Positions 1 to 7,305 of a stretch of 18,456 bases of DNA are shown here, piece after piece. This DNA comes from Candidatus Saccharimonadia bacterium (lineage in GTDB: Bacteria > Patescibacteriota > Saccharimonadia > Saccharimonadales > Saccharimonadaceae). Position 1 is the stretch's first letter. Every line of letters begins with the position of its first letter. The stretch is from the NCBI GenBank assembly GCA_023259925.1, contig JALRDS010000079.1, positions 1 to 18,456 of the forward strand. Direction: 5' to 3'. The notes beneath the pieces are model-generated. The model did no database searches. It saw only the letters and a list, made by a program, of their open reading frames with translations, and was not told the origin of the DNA. Made by a program: the position numbers and the translations under genes.

Positions 1-2
1 AG

Positions 3-512
3 TATAAATCCGTAACTTCAGGAGACAAAGCAAATGCTTGGGTTGAAGAAATAACGCTTACCTCACCCGGGAAAAAGTTTAATGTAGTATATCGAATTGG
101 TTCAGGTGGAGGCATCGGCGGCACTTGCGACTCATCTAGCAATGGAAAAGTAGCTAATTTTAACTACCAAGTGCTCGATAATATGCCAGAGCTTAGTCTT
201 GTAGGGTACGAAGTCGAGGGGCCAGGAAATGATGCTACTGGCAGTGATCAGCCTGGAAACTATCAAAGGAGGGCAATCGGAACGCTGTTCAAAACAGACA
301 GGGCGAAAAGTATCGTTGCTGGTGATTCAGCTTGTGAGCTGGGTTACGGGGATGTGTATACTTTGCAGAACGGTGATGTAGATGGGGGTAAGAAAACAGT
401 CTTACTGTACAGTTCAAGGATCGAGCTAATGACGACTGATGAAGATATGACATCTGATGAGGATAGTGAATTGCAGCAGACTAAAGACATACTGCTGTCG
501 ACGAAACGCTAG
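3..512 (+). CDS. C-terminal part of an unrecognised, probably secreted protein (5' end outside window)
   Basis: The reading frame is open from position 3 to the TAG at 510-512, giving 169 residues without a start, so the gene begins upstream of the window. A GTG at 171 is in frame, but coding clearly continues before it. The visible part is polar, rich in Gly, Ser, Asp and Thr, has no membrane segment, and has two cysteines (in GGTCDSS and DSACELGYG) that could form a disulfide. It ends in an acidic stretch (TTDEDMTSDEDSE) and a basic tail. The composition suggests an extracytoplasmic or surface protein, but I recognise no family and assign no function. It stops 18 bases before uvrB, whose own promoter overlaps this gap. 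Confidence 0.6.
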   Translation, partial: YKSVTSGDKANAWVEEITLTSPGKKFNVVYRIGSGGGIGGTCDSSSNGKVANFNYQVLDNMPELSLVGYEVEGPGNDATGSDQPGNYQRRAIGTLFKTDRAKSIVAGDSACELGYGDVYTLQNGDVDGGKKTVLLYSSRIELMTTDEDMTSDEDSELQQTKDILLSTKR

Positions 513-517
513 TACGC

Positions 518-523
518 TATACT
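518..523 (+). promoter_or_regulatory. -10 promoter element of uvrB (leaderless type)
   Basis: TATACT lies 7 bases before the GTG at 531, so a standard -10 to +1 spacing puts the transcription start at about 530. It is part of the octamer TATACTAG seen before four other genes in the window. No convincing -35 box or TGn extension is visible. The call is inferred from the spacing and the repeated pattern. Confidence 0.7.
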
Positions 524-530
524 AGTACAA

Positions 531-2501
531 GTGAATAAATTCAAACTTGCAACCAAATATCAACCCATGGGTGATCAGCCAAAAGCAATCACCCAGTTGA
601 TTAATGGGTTAGATAAGAAGGAGCGTGAGCAAACACTACTTGGGGTAACGGGAAGCGGCAAAACCTTTACCATGGCGAATATTATTGCAAATCGCAATGT
701 ACCTACGTTAGTGTTGGCGCACAACAAGACACTTGCCGCGCAGCTATATAGTGAGTTCAAGGAATTTTTTCCAGATAACGAAGTGCACTATTTCGTAAGC
801 TACTTTGATTACTATCAGCCAGAAGCGTACATTGCTAGTAGTGATACGTATATTGAAAAAGATTCGAAAATTAACGACGAAATCGACCGTTTGCGCCATG
901 CTGCCACGACCGCACTGTTAACGCGCCGCGACGTCATAATCGTTGCCAGTGTGAGCTGTATATATGGCATTGGATCACCTGATAGTTATGGTGATATGTC
1001 GATACATATTAAAAAGGGTGAGCGTCGCCAGCAGGATAAATTCTTACGTTTACTGACAGATATTCAATATCAGCGAAACGACATCGATTTTCACCGTGGT
1101 ACGTTCCGGTCTAAAGGTGATGTAGTTGATGTGTTCCCGGCGGGAAGCGATGTTGCCTATCGGATTGAGTTTTTTGGTGACGAAGTTGATCGTATTACCA
1201 GGATTGATCCGCTGACGGGAGAGATTCTTGGTGAGCCGAGTGAATTGCAGATTTTTCCTAGCAGTCACTACGTAACCCCAAAGGAAAAACTTGAGGTTGC
1301 TATTGAGCAAATCAAACAAGAATTCAATCAACGCATGGAATGGTTTGAGCAGCACGATAAATTATTAGAAGCGCAGCGATTAGCGCAACGGACTAAGTAT
1401 GATATTGAGATGCTCGAAGAAACTGGATTTGTGAAGGGTATAGAAAACTATAGCCGATACTTAACAAACCGCGAGCCTGGTGAGCAGCCTGCTACCTTAA
1501 TTGATTACTTTCCTGATGATTGGCTACTGCTTGTAGACGAAAGCCACATGACTTTGCCGCAAGTACGTGGTATGTACAATGGCGATCGAGCGCGCAAAGA
1601 GGTTCTAGTAGATCATGGCTTCCGTTTGCCGAGTGCACTCGATAATCGACCGTTAAGGTTTGATGAGTTTGATAAACACATTCATAATGCTATTTATGTA
1701 TCGGCAACACCCGGGGAGTATGAGCTCGGTCACAGCCCTGAGCCAGCTCAGCAAGTAATCCGGCCCACCGGGTTGCTCGATCCAATAATTGAAGTCAGGC
1801 CAACTGACGGCCAAGTAGATGATGTTATTGCCGAAATTCGTGATCGTATTAAAAAGAAGCAGCGCGTGCTCATTACAACTCTCACAAAGCGTATGGCTGA
1901 AGATCTTAGCCAGTATTTAATCGACCTTGATATAAAAACTGCGTACATTCACTCAGAGGTAGATACTTTGGAACGTAGCGACATATTGCGAGACCTACGA
2001 AGCGGAGTGTACGACGTGTTGGTAGGAATTAATTTGCTTCGAGAAGGATTAGACCTACCTGAGGTGAGCTTAGTGGCTATCATAGACGCCGACAAAGAAG
2101 GGTTTTTGCGGAGTGAAAGCGCACTAATTCAAACAATTGGTCGAGCTGCTCGCCACCAGGAGGGCACTGTGATTATGTATGGTGATGTTATGACGCGGAG
2201 TATGAAGGCGGCCATAGACGAGACGAATCGTCGACGAGCTATTCAGGAGGCATACAACACTGAGCATGGTATAACACCAACGAGTGTCGCAAAAGAGATT
2301 GGTGAAGGCCTACGGGCTATTATCCCGATGAAGGAAGATGATAAAAAGGCTAAGCTTGATCTGAGGAAAATACCAAAGGATGAATATGCATCGCTACTAA
2401 AAGAACTGTCAGCTCAAATGGAGCTAGCTAGTGCTAACTTAGAGTTCGAGAAGGCGGCCGAGCTACGTGATATCATCGCTGATCTCAAGTTAAAAATGTA
2501 G
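531..2501 (+). CDS. uvrB: UvrABC excision nuclease subunit B (UvrB)
   Basis: UvrB is the damage-verifying helicase of nucleotide excision repair. It is loaded by UvrA, opens DNA at the lesion and recruits UvrC. At 656 aa it is about the usual length. Walker A (GVTGSGKT) is at residues 38-45, the UvrB-specific beta-hairpin motif YFDYYQPEAY at 91-100, the DESH box at 336-339, the helicase motif YVSATPGEYE near 390, and motifs V/VI (REGLDLPEVS, QTIGRAARH) in the second RecA-like domain. A UvrC-interacting UVR motif with FEKAAELRD closes the protein at about 620-656. The start is GTG, chosen because the product begins with the expected MNKFKLATKYQPMGDQPKAI and a -10 box lies 7 bases upstream, with no Shine-Dalgarno sequence. 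uvrA and uvrC are not in the window. Confidence 0.97.
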   Translation: MNKFKLATKYQPMGDQPKAITQLINGLDKKEREQTLLGVTGSGKTFTMANIIANRNVPTLVLAHNKTLAAQLYSEFKEFFPDNEVHYFVSYFDYYQPEAYIASSDTYIEKDSKINDEIDRLRHAATTALLTRRDVIIVASVSCIYGIGSPDSYGDMSIHIKKGERRQQDKFLRLLTDIQYQRNDIDFHRGTFRSKGDVVDVFPAGSDVAYRIEFFGDEVDRITRIDPLTGEILGEPSELQIFPSSHYVTPKEKLEVAIEQIKQEFNQRMEWFEQHDKLLEAQRLAQRTKYDIEMLEETGFVKGIENYSRYLTNREPGEQPATLIDYFPDDWLLLVDESHMTLPQVRGMYNGDRARKEVLVDHGFRLPSALDNRPLRFDEFDKHIHNAIYVSATPGEYELGHSPEPAQQVIRPTGLLDPIIEVRPTDGQVDDVIAEIRDRIKKKQRVLITTLTKRMAEDLSQYLIDLDIKTAYIHSEVDTLERSDILRDLRSGVYDVLVGINLLREGLDLPEVSLVAIIDADKEGFLRSESALIQTIGRAARHQEGTVIMYGDVMTRSMKAAIDETNRRRAIQEAYNTEHGITPTSVAKEIGEGLRAIIPMKEDDKKAKLDLRKIPKDEYASLLKELSAQMELASANLEFEKAAELRDIIADLKLKM

Positions 2502-2524
2502 TAGTGCTTTGTAGGGTGCGGGTG

Positions 2525-2530
2525 TATACT
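2525..2530 (+). promoter_or_regulatory. -10 promoter element of the 2554 membrane protein gene (with short leader)
   Basis: TATACT lies 23 bases before the ATG at 2554, unlike the 6-9 base spacing elsewhere. The predicted start near 2537 gives a leader of about 17 bases containing AGGA at 2544-2547, six bases before the ATG. This gene therefore seems to use ordinary Shine-Dalgarno initiation. No clear -35 box is seen. Confidence 0.55.
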
Positions 2531-2553
2531 TCATGTAAAGAATAGGAAACACC

Positions 2554-3192
2554 ATGACAAACATACAGCCGCTAACCAGCGAAGAAGTACTCGCTAAACA
2601 AGTGCAGGAAAATAGTAAACAGTCAGAAGATCGAATCGCCGTTTCGAACCTGCCAGTGGCCGTGCCGTCGACGCCGCAACCGGCACCAGCCCCTCCTGCA
2701 AAAGATCAGAAAAAAGAATCACAAGAGCTAAAACGTGCTGGTTTTACCTACCGGATGCCTGTAGGGGTGCATTTATTGTCTTTTGTGTATCTTGAAATTT
2801 TTATTGCGCTATTTTTGTATGCTGTCGGTCTTGTAGCACTGCGTGCGTCAAGTGGCCCGCTAGAGTTGGCCGAAATTGGGAGTGTAGTTAGTCGAGATAC
2901 GGGCATAGCAATCGTGCTATCACTCGCCATGACGATATTTATTATTAGTGGGCGTGAAATTCTGCGAAAGAGCGCGATTGGCATAGCCGTTGTGTTGGCA
3001 GGTATATTATCGTACCAACTTTACATGGCCATTTCTAATTTTGTTGATGCTAGCGTAGCTACACTTTTAAGTATGGCATTTTTCTCGGTATTTGTGTTTG
3101 CCGGGATTGCTGTTTCTGCAGCTGGTATTATCTTAATGTTAGTGACAATCATCTATCTATCTCGTAAGAAAATAGCAACCATTTACGAATAG
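2554..3192 (+). CDS. Unknown integral membrane protein with proline/alanine-rich cytoplasmic N-terminus
   Basis: I do not recognise a family. The 212-residue product begins with a polar region of about 70 residues carrying a Pro/Ala-rich linker (PQPAPAPPAK near 42-50) and a charged stretch (KDQKKESQELKR). Four hydrophobic segments follow at roughly 74-96, 115-133, 141-160 and 171-203, the last long enough to be one tilted or two short helices. It ends with a short basic tail. The positive charges before the first helix suggest a cytoplasmic N-terminus. The gene lies alone between uvrB (52-base gap) and gatC (36-base gap), each with its own promoter. An AGGA Shine-Dalgarno sequence six bases before the ATG supports the start. 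It is a real gene by length and clean membrane pattern; function unknown. Confidence 0.85.
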   Translation: MTNIQPLTSEEVLAKQVQENSKQSEDRIAVSNLPVAVPSTPQPAPAPPAKDQKKESQELKRAGFTYRMPVGVHLLSFVYLEIFIALFLYAVGLVALRASSGPLELAEIGSVVSRDTGIAIVLSLAMTIFIISGREILRKSAIGIAVVLAGILSYQLYMAISNFVDASVATLLSMAFFSVFVFAGIAVSAAGIILMLVTIIYLSRKKIATIYE

Positions 3193-3210
3193 CAGCCTTG
3201 CCTTGCATTC

Positions 3211-3219
3211 TGGTATACT
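3211..3219 (+). promoter_or_regulatory. Extended -10 promoter of the gat operon
   Basis: TGGTATACT is an extended -10 element (TGn plus TATACT at 3214-3219). It lies 9 bases before the gatC ATG at 3229, with the octamer TATACTAG. The predicted transcription start is near 3226, leaving almost no leader. The purine run AGGGAG just after the box resembles a Shine-Dalgarno sequence but would be mostly upstream of the start of the transcript. It is the only clear promoter I find before 9071, so it may drive the whole 3229-9027 block. Confidence 0.7.
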
Positions 3220-3228
3220 AGGGAGTAT

Positions 3229-3519
3229 ATGACCACCATAACTCGTGACGATATTCAAAAGCTAGCGGGGCTAAGTAACTTGCACCTAAGTGACGATGAG
3301 ATACTTAGTCTACAAGGCGACTTGAAGGCAGTGCTACAGTATGTTGAGCAACTCGATCAGCTCAATACAGAGGACGTGCAACCTGCATATCAGGTGACCG
3401 GGCTTCAAAACATTGTTCGTGACGATACCGTCGCTGAGGGCAATGTGAACAGGGAGACATTGCTTGCGCTCGCGCCAGATACAAAAGACAATCAGATTAA
3501 AGTACCGAAAGTATTATAG
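3229..3519 (+). CDS. gatC: Asp-tRNA(Asn)/Glu-tRNA(Gln) amidotransferase subunit C
   Basis: GatC is the small belt-like subunit of GatCAB, which converts misacylated Glu-tRNA(Gln) and/or Asp-tRNA(Asn) to the amide form. It wraps GatA and GatB together. The 96-residue length is typical. The N-terminal helix motif ITRDDIQKLAGLSNLHLSDD, the central LKAVLQYVEQLDQLNTEDVQP and the Asp-rich VRDDTVAEGN followed by LLALAPDTKDNQIKVPKVL are all family hallmarks. It heads the operon, six bases before gatA. The start agrees with the family and with the -10 box nine bases upstream. Confidence 0.96.
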   Translation: MTTITRDDIQKLAGLSNLHLSDDEILSLQGDLKAVLQYVEQLDQLNTEDVQPAYQVTGLQNIVRDDTVAEGNVNRETLLALAPDTKDNQIKVPKVL

Positions 3520-3525
3520 ATTACA

Positions 3526-4896
3526 ATGCCTACCATTAGTTACTACCTGGGTCGATCGGCCCAATCAAATGTAGAAGAGGCGTTGCAAGCAGCAAAGAAC
3601 GCCAGCGACTATAATGCGTTGCTTCATCTTACCGAAGAGCGAGCAGTAAAGCGTGCCGCAATGGTGGACGCTGGTGAGATAAGCGGTCGGCTGGCTGGTG
3701 TACCGTTTGTAGTGAAAGATAACTTCCTGGCATTCGACGGTCCAACCACCGCGGCCAGTAGGATATTGCAAAATTTCAACGCACCTGTGCAGGCTACTGT
3801 AGTTGAAAAACTTGAAGCCGAGGGTGCTATTTGCATTGGTAAAGCCAATCTTGATTCGTTTGCTCACGGCAGTAGTACTGAGAATTCAGCGTTTGGCGTA
3901 ACAAAAAACGCAGTGGATCCTACCAGAGTAGCTGGTGGTAGTAGTGGTGGTTCCGCTGTGGCAGTAAAGCTTGGCATCGTACCATTTTCACTGGGTACAG
4001 ACACCGGAGGGTCAATCCGTCAGCCAGCTAGTTTCAACGGTGTCGTTGGGGTAAAGCCAACGTATGGTATGACAAGTCGATACGGAGTGGTATCTATGGC
4101 AAGTAGCACAGATGTTATGGGTTGTTTTGCCCTTACCGCGGAGGACGCCGAATTGGTAATAGAGATTATGGCCGGTCAAGATAGTCGGGACATGACAACG
4201 TTGCCTGATTACTTCGCGCCAGAAGCAGCAAACGCTCCAATGAAAATTGGTGTTATTCGTGACTTTATGACTGAAGGTACCGATGAAGGTGTAAGAGCGC
4301 GAGTAGTTGATTATACGAAGCAACTTGAGGCAAAAGGCCACATTGTAGAAGAAGTAAGTTTGCCAATGGCAAAGTATAGCTTGGCGATGTATTACATTGT
4401 TGTACCGGCTGAAATTGCTAGCAATTTAGCACGCTATGACGGGGTACGTTATGGGGTACGCGCAGAAAGCACTACGACGATAGAAGAACTGTACGGAAAA
4501 AGTCGAGAACAAGGCTTCGGCGCAGAATCAAAACGGCGAATTTTAATTGGTAATTATGTACTTTCGAGTGGCTTTTTTGATGCCTATTATCAAAAGGCGC
4601 AGAAAGCACGACAGCTGCTGATTAATGAATTTAATGAGCTATTTTCATCGTACGATATATTAATTTCGCCAGTTGTGCCTACAGCTGCATTTGGAATTGG
4701 TGAAAATACCGATGACCCAATGAAAATGTACCTATCCGACGCCATGACTGTTGGCGTGAGCATGGCCGGGTTGCCTGCCTTATCTGTTCCGGCTGGCGAA
4801 TCAAATGGCATGCCAGTTGGCGTGCAGTTAATTGCAAATGCTCAAAAAGACGCCTTGCTATTCGACCTTGCAAAATCAATGGAGACGAAACAATGA
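3526..4896 (+). CDS. gatA: Asp-tRNA(Asn)/Glu-tRNA(Gln) amidotransferase subunit A
   Basis: GatA is the glutaminase of GatCAB; it hydrolyses glutamine and passes ammonia to GatB. The 456-residue protein has the amidase-signature fold. The catalytic triad is visible as Lys64 (in FVVKDN), the cis-Ser139 (in GGSSGGSAV) and the nucleophile Ser163 (in TDTGGSIRQPAS), with the family spacing. Other typical blocks are GVKPTYGMTSRYGVV and the C-terminal GLPALSVPAG and GMPVGVQLIA. No Shine-Dalgarno sequence precedes the ATG; the six-base gap after the gatC stop suggests coupled re-initiation. The stop overlaps the next start by four bases (ATGA). The length is slightly below the common 480 or so, mainly because the N-terminus is short. 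Confidence 0.97.
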   Translation: MPTISYYLGRSAQSNVEEALQAAKNASDYNALLHLTEERAVKRAAMVDAGEISGRLAGVPFVVKDNFLAFDGPTTAASRILQNFNAPVQATVVEKLEAEGAICIGKANLDSFAHGSSTENSAFGVTKNAVDPTRVAGGSSGGSAVAVKLGIVPFSLGTDTGGSIRQPASFNGVVGVKPTYGMTSRYGVVSMASSTDVMGCFALTAEDAELVIEIMAGQDSRDMTTLPDYFAPEAANAPMKIGVIRDFMTEGTDEGVRARVVDYTKQLEAKGHIVEEVSLPMAKYSLAMYYIVVPAEIASNLARYDGVRYGVRAESTTTIEELYGKSREQGFGAESKRRILIGNYVLSSGFFDAYYQKAQKARQLLINEFNELFSSYDILISPVVPTAAFGIGENTDDPMKMYLSDAMTVGVSMAGLPALSVPAGESNGMPVGVQLIANAQKDALLFDLAKSMETKQ

Positions 4897-5315
4897 GTGA
4901 CGGACTGATGATTAGTTTCTTTATTGCCATTATTGCTATCGGCGCTGGCATCTTGTTCCTGATGATGCACGGGCGCAAATCGGGGCGACAGCTCGATGTA
5001 AACAAGTATCGTACGCAGTGGCTCGGTATTGAAAGACAATTGCAACGCGATCAAGAGTCTAGCTACCACTTAGCTATATTGAATGCCGATAAGCTGCTTG
5101 ATCTTGCGTTACGGCAATCTGGCACGAAGGGCAAAACGATGGGAGAAAGAATGAAAGCTTCGCAAGCTGCTTGGACGAATGCTAATGCAGTATGGTCGGC
5201 TCATAAGATACGAAACCAGATTGCACACGAGCCTGAGGTGCGCGTTAGTTATGATGATGCTCGACGATCGCTATCTTCTTTCAAACAAGGCTTAAAAGAT
5301 TTGGGGGCAATATAA
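4893..5315 (+). CDS. Membrane-anchored protein with HEPN-type RNxxxH motif
   Basis: The 140-residue product has one N-terminal membrane helix (about 6-26), then basic residues (HGRKSGRQ), which suggests a cytoplasmic C-terminal part. The soluble part is all-helical in character and contains WSAHKIRNQIAHEPE, where Arg107 and His112 match the R-x4-H motif (with Asn after the Arg) of HEPN domains. Many HEPN proteins are metal-independent RNases or nucleotide-binding partners of nucleotidyltransferases; others are structural. The gene lies between gatA (four-base overlap, ATGA) and gatB (one-base overlap, TAATG), so it is translated with them. GGAG eight bases before the ATG supports the start. 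The HEPN assignment rests on one short motif plus the helical context. A role in tRNA or RNA metabolism is only suggested by the neighbours. Confidence 0.7.
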   Translation: MSDGLMISFFIAIIAIGAGILFLMMHGRKSGRQLDVNKYRTQWLGIERQLQRDQESSYHLAILNADKLLDLALRQSGTKGKTMGERMKASQAAWTNANAVWSAHKIRNQIAHEPEVRVSYDDARRSLSSFKQGLKDLGAI

Positions 5316-6748
5316 TGGACTCGAAGTGGCAGATGACAATCGGCATAGAGTGCCACGTGCAACTTGCGACAAAATCAAAATTATTCAGTCCTGCAGATAA
5401 TGATGCGAGGAACAAAGAGCCTAATGCTGTAGTTCATCCAATTGATTATGGTCTGCCAGGCATGCTGCCACTCCTCAATAAACAGGCAGTTCACTTAACT
5501 GTTCGTGCGGCGAAAGCACTCAATGCATCGGTAGCTGAAGTCAGCAGATTTGATCGAAAACATTATTTTTACCCCGATCTTCCAATGGGCTATCAGATAA
5601 CGCAAATGTATCATCCTACAATTGGAGCAGGGAGCGTTACGGCGCCACTTCCAGACGGTTCGAATGTAACTGTAGGCATTCACCATGCACACATTGAAAG
5701 CGATGCTGGTAAGCAGACGCATTATAGCGATCATACACTGGTTGATCTTAATCGTGCTGGAACACCGTTGATTGAAATTGTGTCACAGCCTGATATGCAT
5801 AGTCCGGCCGAAGCGAGAGCCTTCTGTACCGAGCTGTATCGTTTAATGACCTATGCTGGCGTTACGCACGGTGACTTATATCACGGCAACATGAGGTTTG
5901 ATGTGAATATCTCGGTTGCACCAGCTGGAAGTGATGAGCTAGGTAAGCGTGCTGAAGTGAAGAATCTCAATTCATTTAGAAGTGTCGAAAAGGCGGCTGA
6001 GTATGAGTTTAAACGACAGGTTGCTCTACTTGAAAAAGGCGAAACGATTGTACAAGAAACTCGTGGCTGGAATGACGCAACCCAAAAAACTACTAGCCAG
6101 CGCTCCAAAGAGGATGCTCAAGACTATCGATATATGCCAGATCCCGATATTCCGCCAATAATATTGACAATTGATGAGGTGCAGTCAATTCAATCAGAAG
6201 TGGGTATGCTTCCGGGAGAGTATCGTGAAGCGTTCTCTGCACTTCGGCTCGATAGTTCAGTAGTGAATACGCTACTTTCTAATAAAGCGCACGCTGAAAC
6301 TGTCCACGCTGTGCTCGGGCAGTCACCAAAGGCTGCTATGCGGGTGGCAAATTGGTATGCGAGTGTATTTAAAGAAGACGAGTCAGAAACTGACTCAGAT
6401 GTGGAAACCGGTATTGATCCGACTGATCTCCTTGAGCTAGCGAACATGGCTGAACAACAAGAAGTGTCGAGCACGGCTGCGAAAGAAATATTTATGGCAC
6501 TTGCTTCTGGCCAAACTGGTCCACGTGAAATTGCTCGGGCAAAGAACCTGGTGCAAGTCAGTGATGAGAATGCTCTCGGCGCTATAGTTGATGATGTCTT
6601 GGCTGATGAAGCCTCTGCGAAGTCAGTTGCAGACATCAAAGCCGGAAACGATAAGGCAATAGGGTACTTGGTAGGCCAAGTAATGAAGAAGTCGAAGGGT
6701 ACCGCCAATCCATCGCTAGCACAAAAGCTGATTCGCGAAAGGTTGTAG
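5315..6748 (+). CDS. gatB: Asp-tRNA(Asn)/Glu-tRNA(Gln) amidotransferase subunit B
   Basis: GatB binds the misacylated tRNA, phosphorylates the side-chain carboxylate and amidates it with ammonia from GatA. At 477 aa it is full length. Diagnostic blocks include IGIECHVQLATKSKLFSP near the N-terminus, FDRKHYFYPDLPMGYQI, HIESDAGKQTH, VDLNRAGTPLIEIVSQPD, MRFDVNIS, RAEVKNLNSFRSVEKAAEYE and DYRYMPDPDIPP. The C-terminal third is the helical GatB/YqeY tRNA-binding domain, ending with QVMKKSKGTANPSLAQKLI. An insertion rich in Glu, Ser and Asp (DESETDSDVE) sits in the linker near residues 355-365. A GGGGG run seven bases upstream may act as ribosome binding site. The ATG overlaps the preceding stop by one base. 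Confidence 0.97.
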   Translation: MDSKWQMTIGIECHVQLATKSKLFSPADNDARNKEPNAVVHPIDYGLPGMLPLLNKQAVHLTVRAAKALNASVAEVSRFDRKHYFYPDLPMGYQITQMYHPTIGAGSVTAPLPDGSNVTVGIHHAHIESDAGKQTHYSDHTLVDLNRAGTPLIEIVSQPDMHSPAEARAFCTELYRLMTYAGVTHGDLYHGNMRFDVNISVAPAGSDELGKRAEVKNLNSFRSVEKAAEYEFKRQVALLEKGETIVQETRGWNDATQKTTSQRSKEDAQDYRYMPDPDIPPIILTIDEVQSIQSEVGMLPGEYREAFSALRLDSSVVNTLLSNKAHAETVHAVLGQSPKAAMRVANWYASVFKEDESETDSDVETGIDPTDLLELANMAEQQEVSSTAAKEIFMALASGQTGPREIARAKNLVQVSDENALGAIVDDVLADEASAKSVADIKAGNDKAIGYLVGQVMKKSKGTANPSLAQKLIRERL

Positions 6749-6751
6749 GGC

Positions 6752-7291
6752 GTGGTGCTGCCTGAACGAACTGACGACGGTACAAAGGTGACATCTGCCG
6801 GTTTTCGCAAGGTGACGCATAAATCGTTTACATTACCTGATGGTAACGTGTTTACGGCTGACGTAGCAGGGGTTGACGGTAGCAGCGCTGCTGCAATCAT
6901 TGCGCTTACTCCACACGGGAAAGTGGTGATTGCGAGGCAGTTTCGATTTGGTCCAGAAAAAATGATGGATGAATTACCTGGTGGGTTAGTAGATCCGGGC
7001 GAGACGCCACGGCAGGCTGCAGAGCGTGAGCTAAAAGAAGAAACCGGATATGTTGCGCGTAACATCAGCTACCTCGGCAAGGTGTATGTCGATGCTTGGG
7101 ATAACACGGAGCATCACTACTTTTTAGGAATAGATTGCGAACAGGTAGCAGTTCCAACCCCTGAAGACGATGAAAACATTGAAGTTACCTTGATAACGGT
7201 TGAGGAGTTAATTGAAAATGCCCATGAGGGGCGTATGACGGATGTGTCGGCCGTACTACTGAGCCACACTCAGCTTCAACAGCTTAAGTAA
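6752..7291 (+). CDS. NUDIX hydrolase, ADP-ribose pyrophosphatase-like
   Basis: The 179-residue product carries a complete NUDIX box from Gly78 (GGLVDPGE, then the REL-KEETGY core near 92-100), matching Gx5Ex7REUxEExGU, which binds the metal and cleaves nucleoside diphosphates linked to another group. The preceding VVIARQFRFGPEKMMDELPGG block is characteristic of the ADP-ribose/ADP-sugar pyrophosphatase branch (NudF type), so ADP-ribose or a nucleotide sugar is the likely substrate; the exact substrate cannot be read from sequence. The gene starts three bases after gatB, with GTG at 6752 or the adjacent GTG at 6755; AAAGG upstream could serve as ribosome binding site. It ends 14 bases before galU. 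Confidence 0.9.
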   Translation: MVLPERTDDGTKVTSAGFRKVTHKSFTLPDGNVFTADVAGVDGSSAAAIIALTPHGKVVIARQFRFGPEKMMDELPGGLVDPGETPRQAAERELKEETGYVARNISYLGKVYVDAWDNTEHHYFLGIDCEQVAVPTPEDDENIEVTLITVEELIENAHEGRMTDVSAVLLSHTQLQQLK

Positions 7292-7297
7292 AGGGAG
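7291..7297 (+). promoter_or_regulatory. Strong Shine-Dalgarno sequence of galU
   Basis: AAGGGAG lies eight bases before the galU ATG and overlaps the last base of the NUDIX stop codon. It matters because it shows that this genome still uses Shine-Dalgarno initiation for an internal operon gene while heads of transcription units appear leaderless. Confidence 0.8.
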
Positions 7298-7305
7298 AAT
7301 ACATA

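Noticed and set aside
357..362. TATACT hexamer inside the first, partial gene
   Set aside because: No start codon follows at 6-9 bases and it lies within coding sequence; it shows that the hexamer alone occurs by chance.
2638..2652. GTTTCGAAC resembling a tRNA T-loop
   Set aside because: No acceptor stem, anticodon stem or CCA-end context surrounds it and it lies inside the coding sequence of the 2554 gene.
4893..5315. HEPN-MNT toxin-antitoxin pair
   Set aside because: There is no adjacent nucleotidyltransferase; the gene overlaps gatA and gatB and carries a membrane helix, so only the HEPN-type motif is retained as a claim.
6190..7065. Long minus-strand open frame (291 codons) opposite the end of gatB and the NUDIX gene
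   Set aside because: It spans two well-supported plus-strand genes, its product is Ser/Ala-rich low complexity with no recognisable motif, and no promoter or ribosome binding site precedes it. It is an antisense shadow of codon bias.
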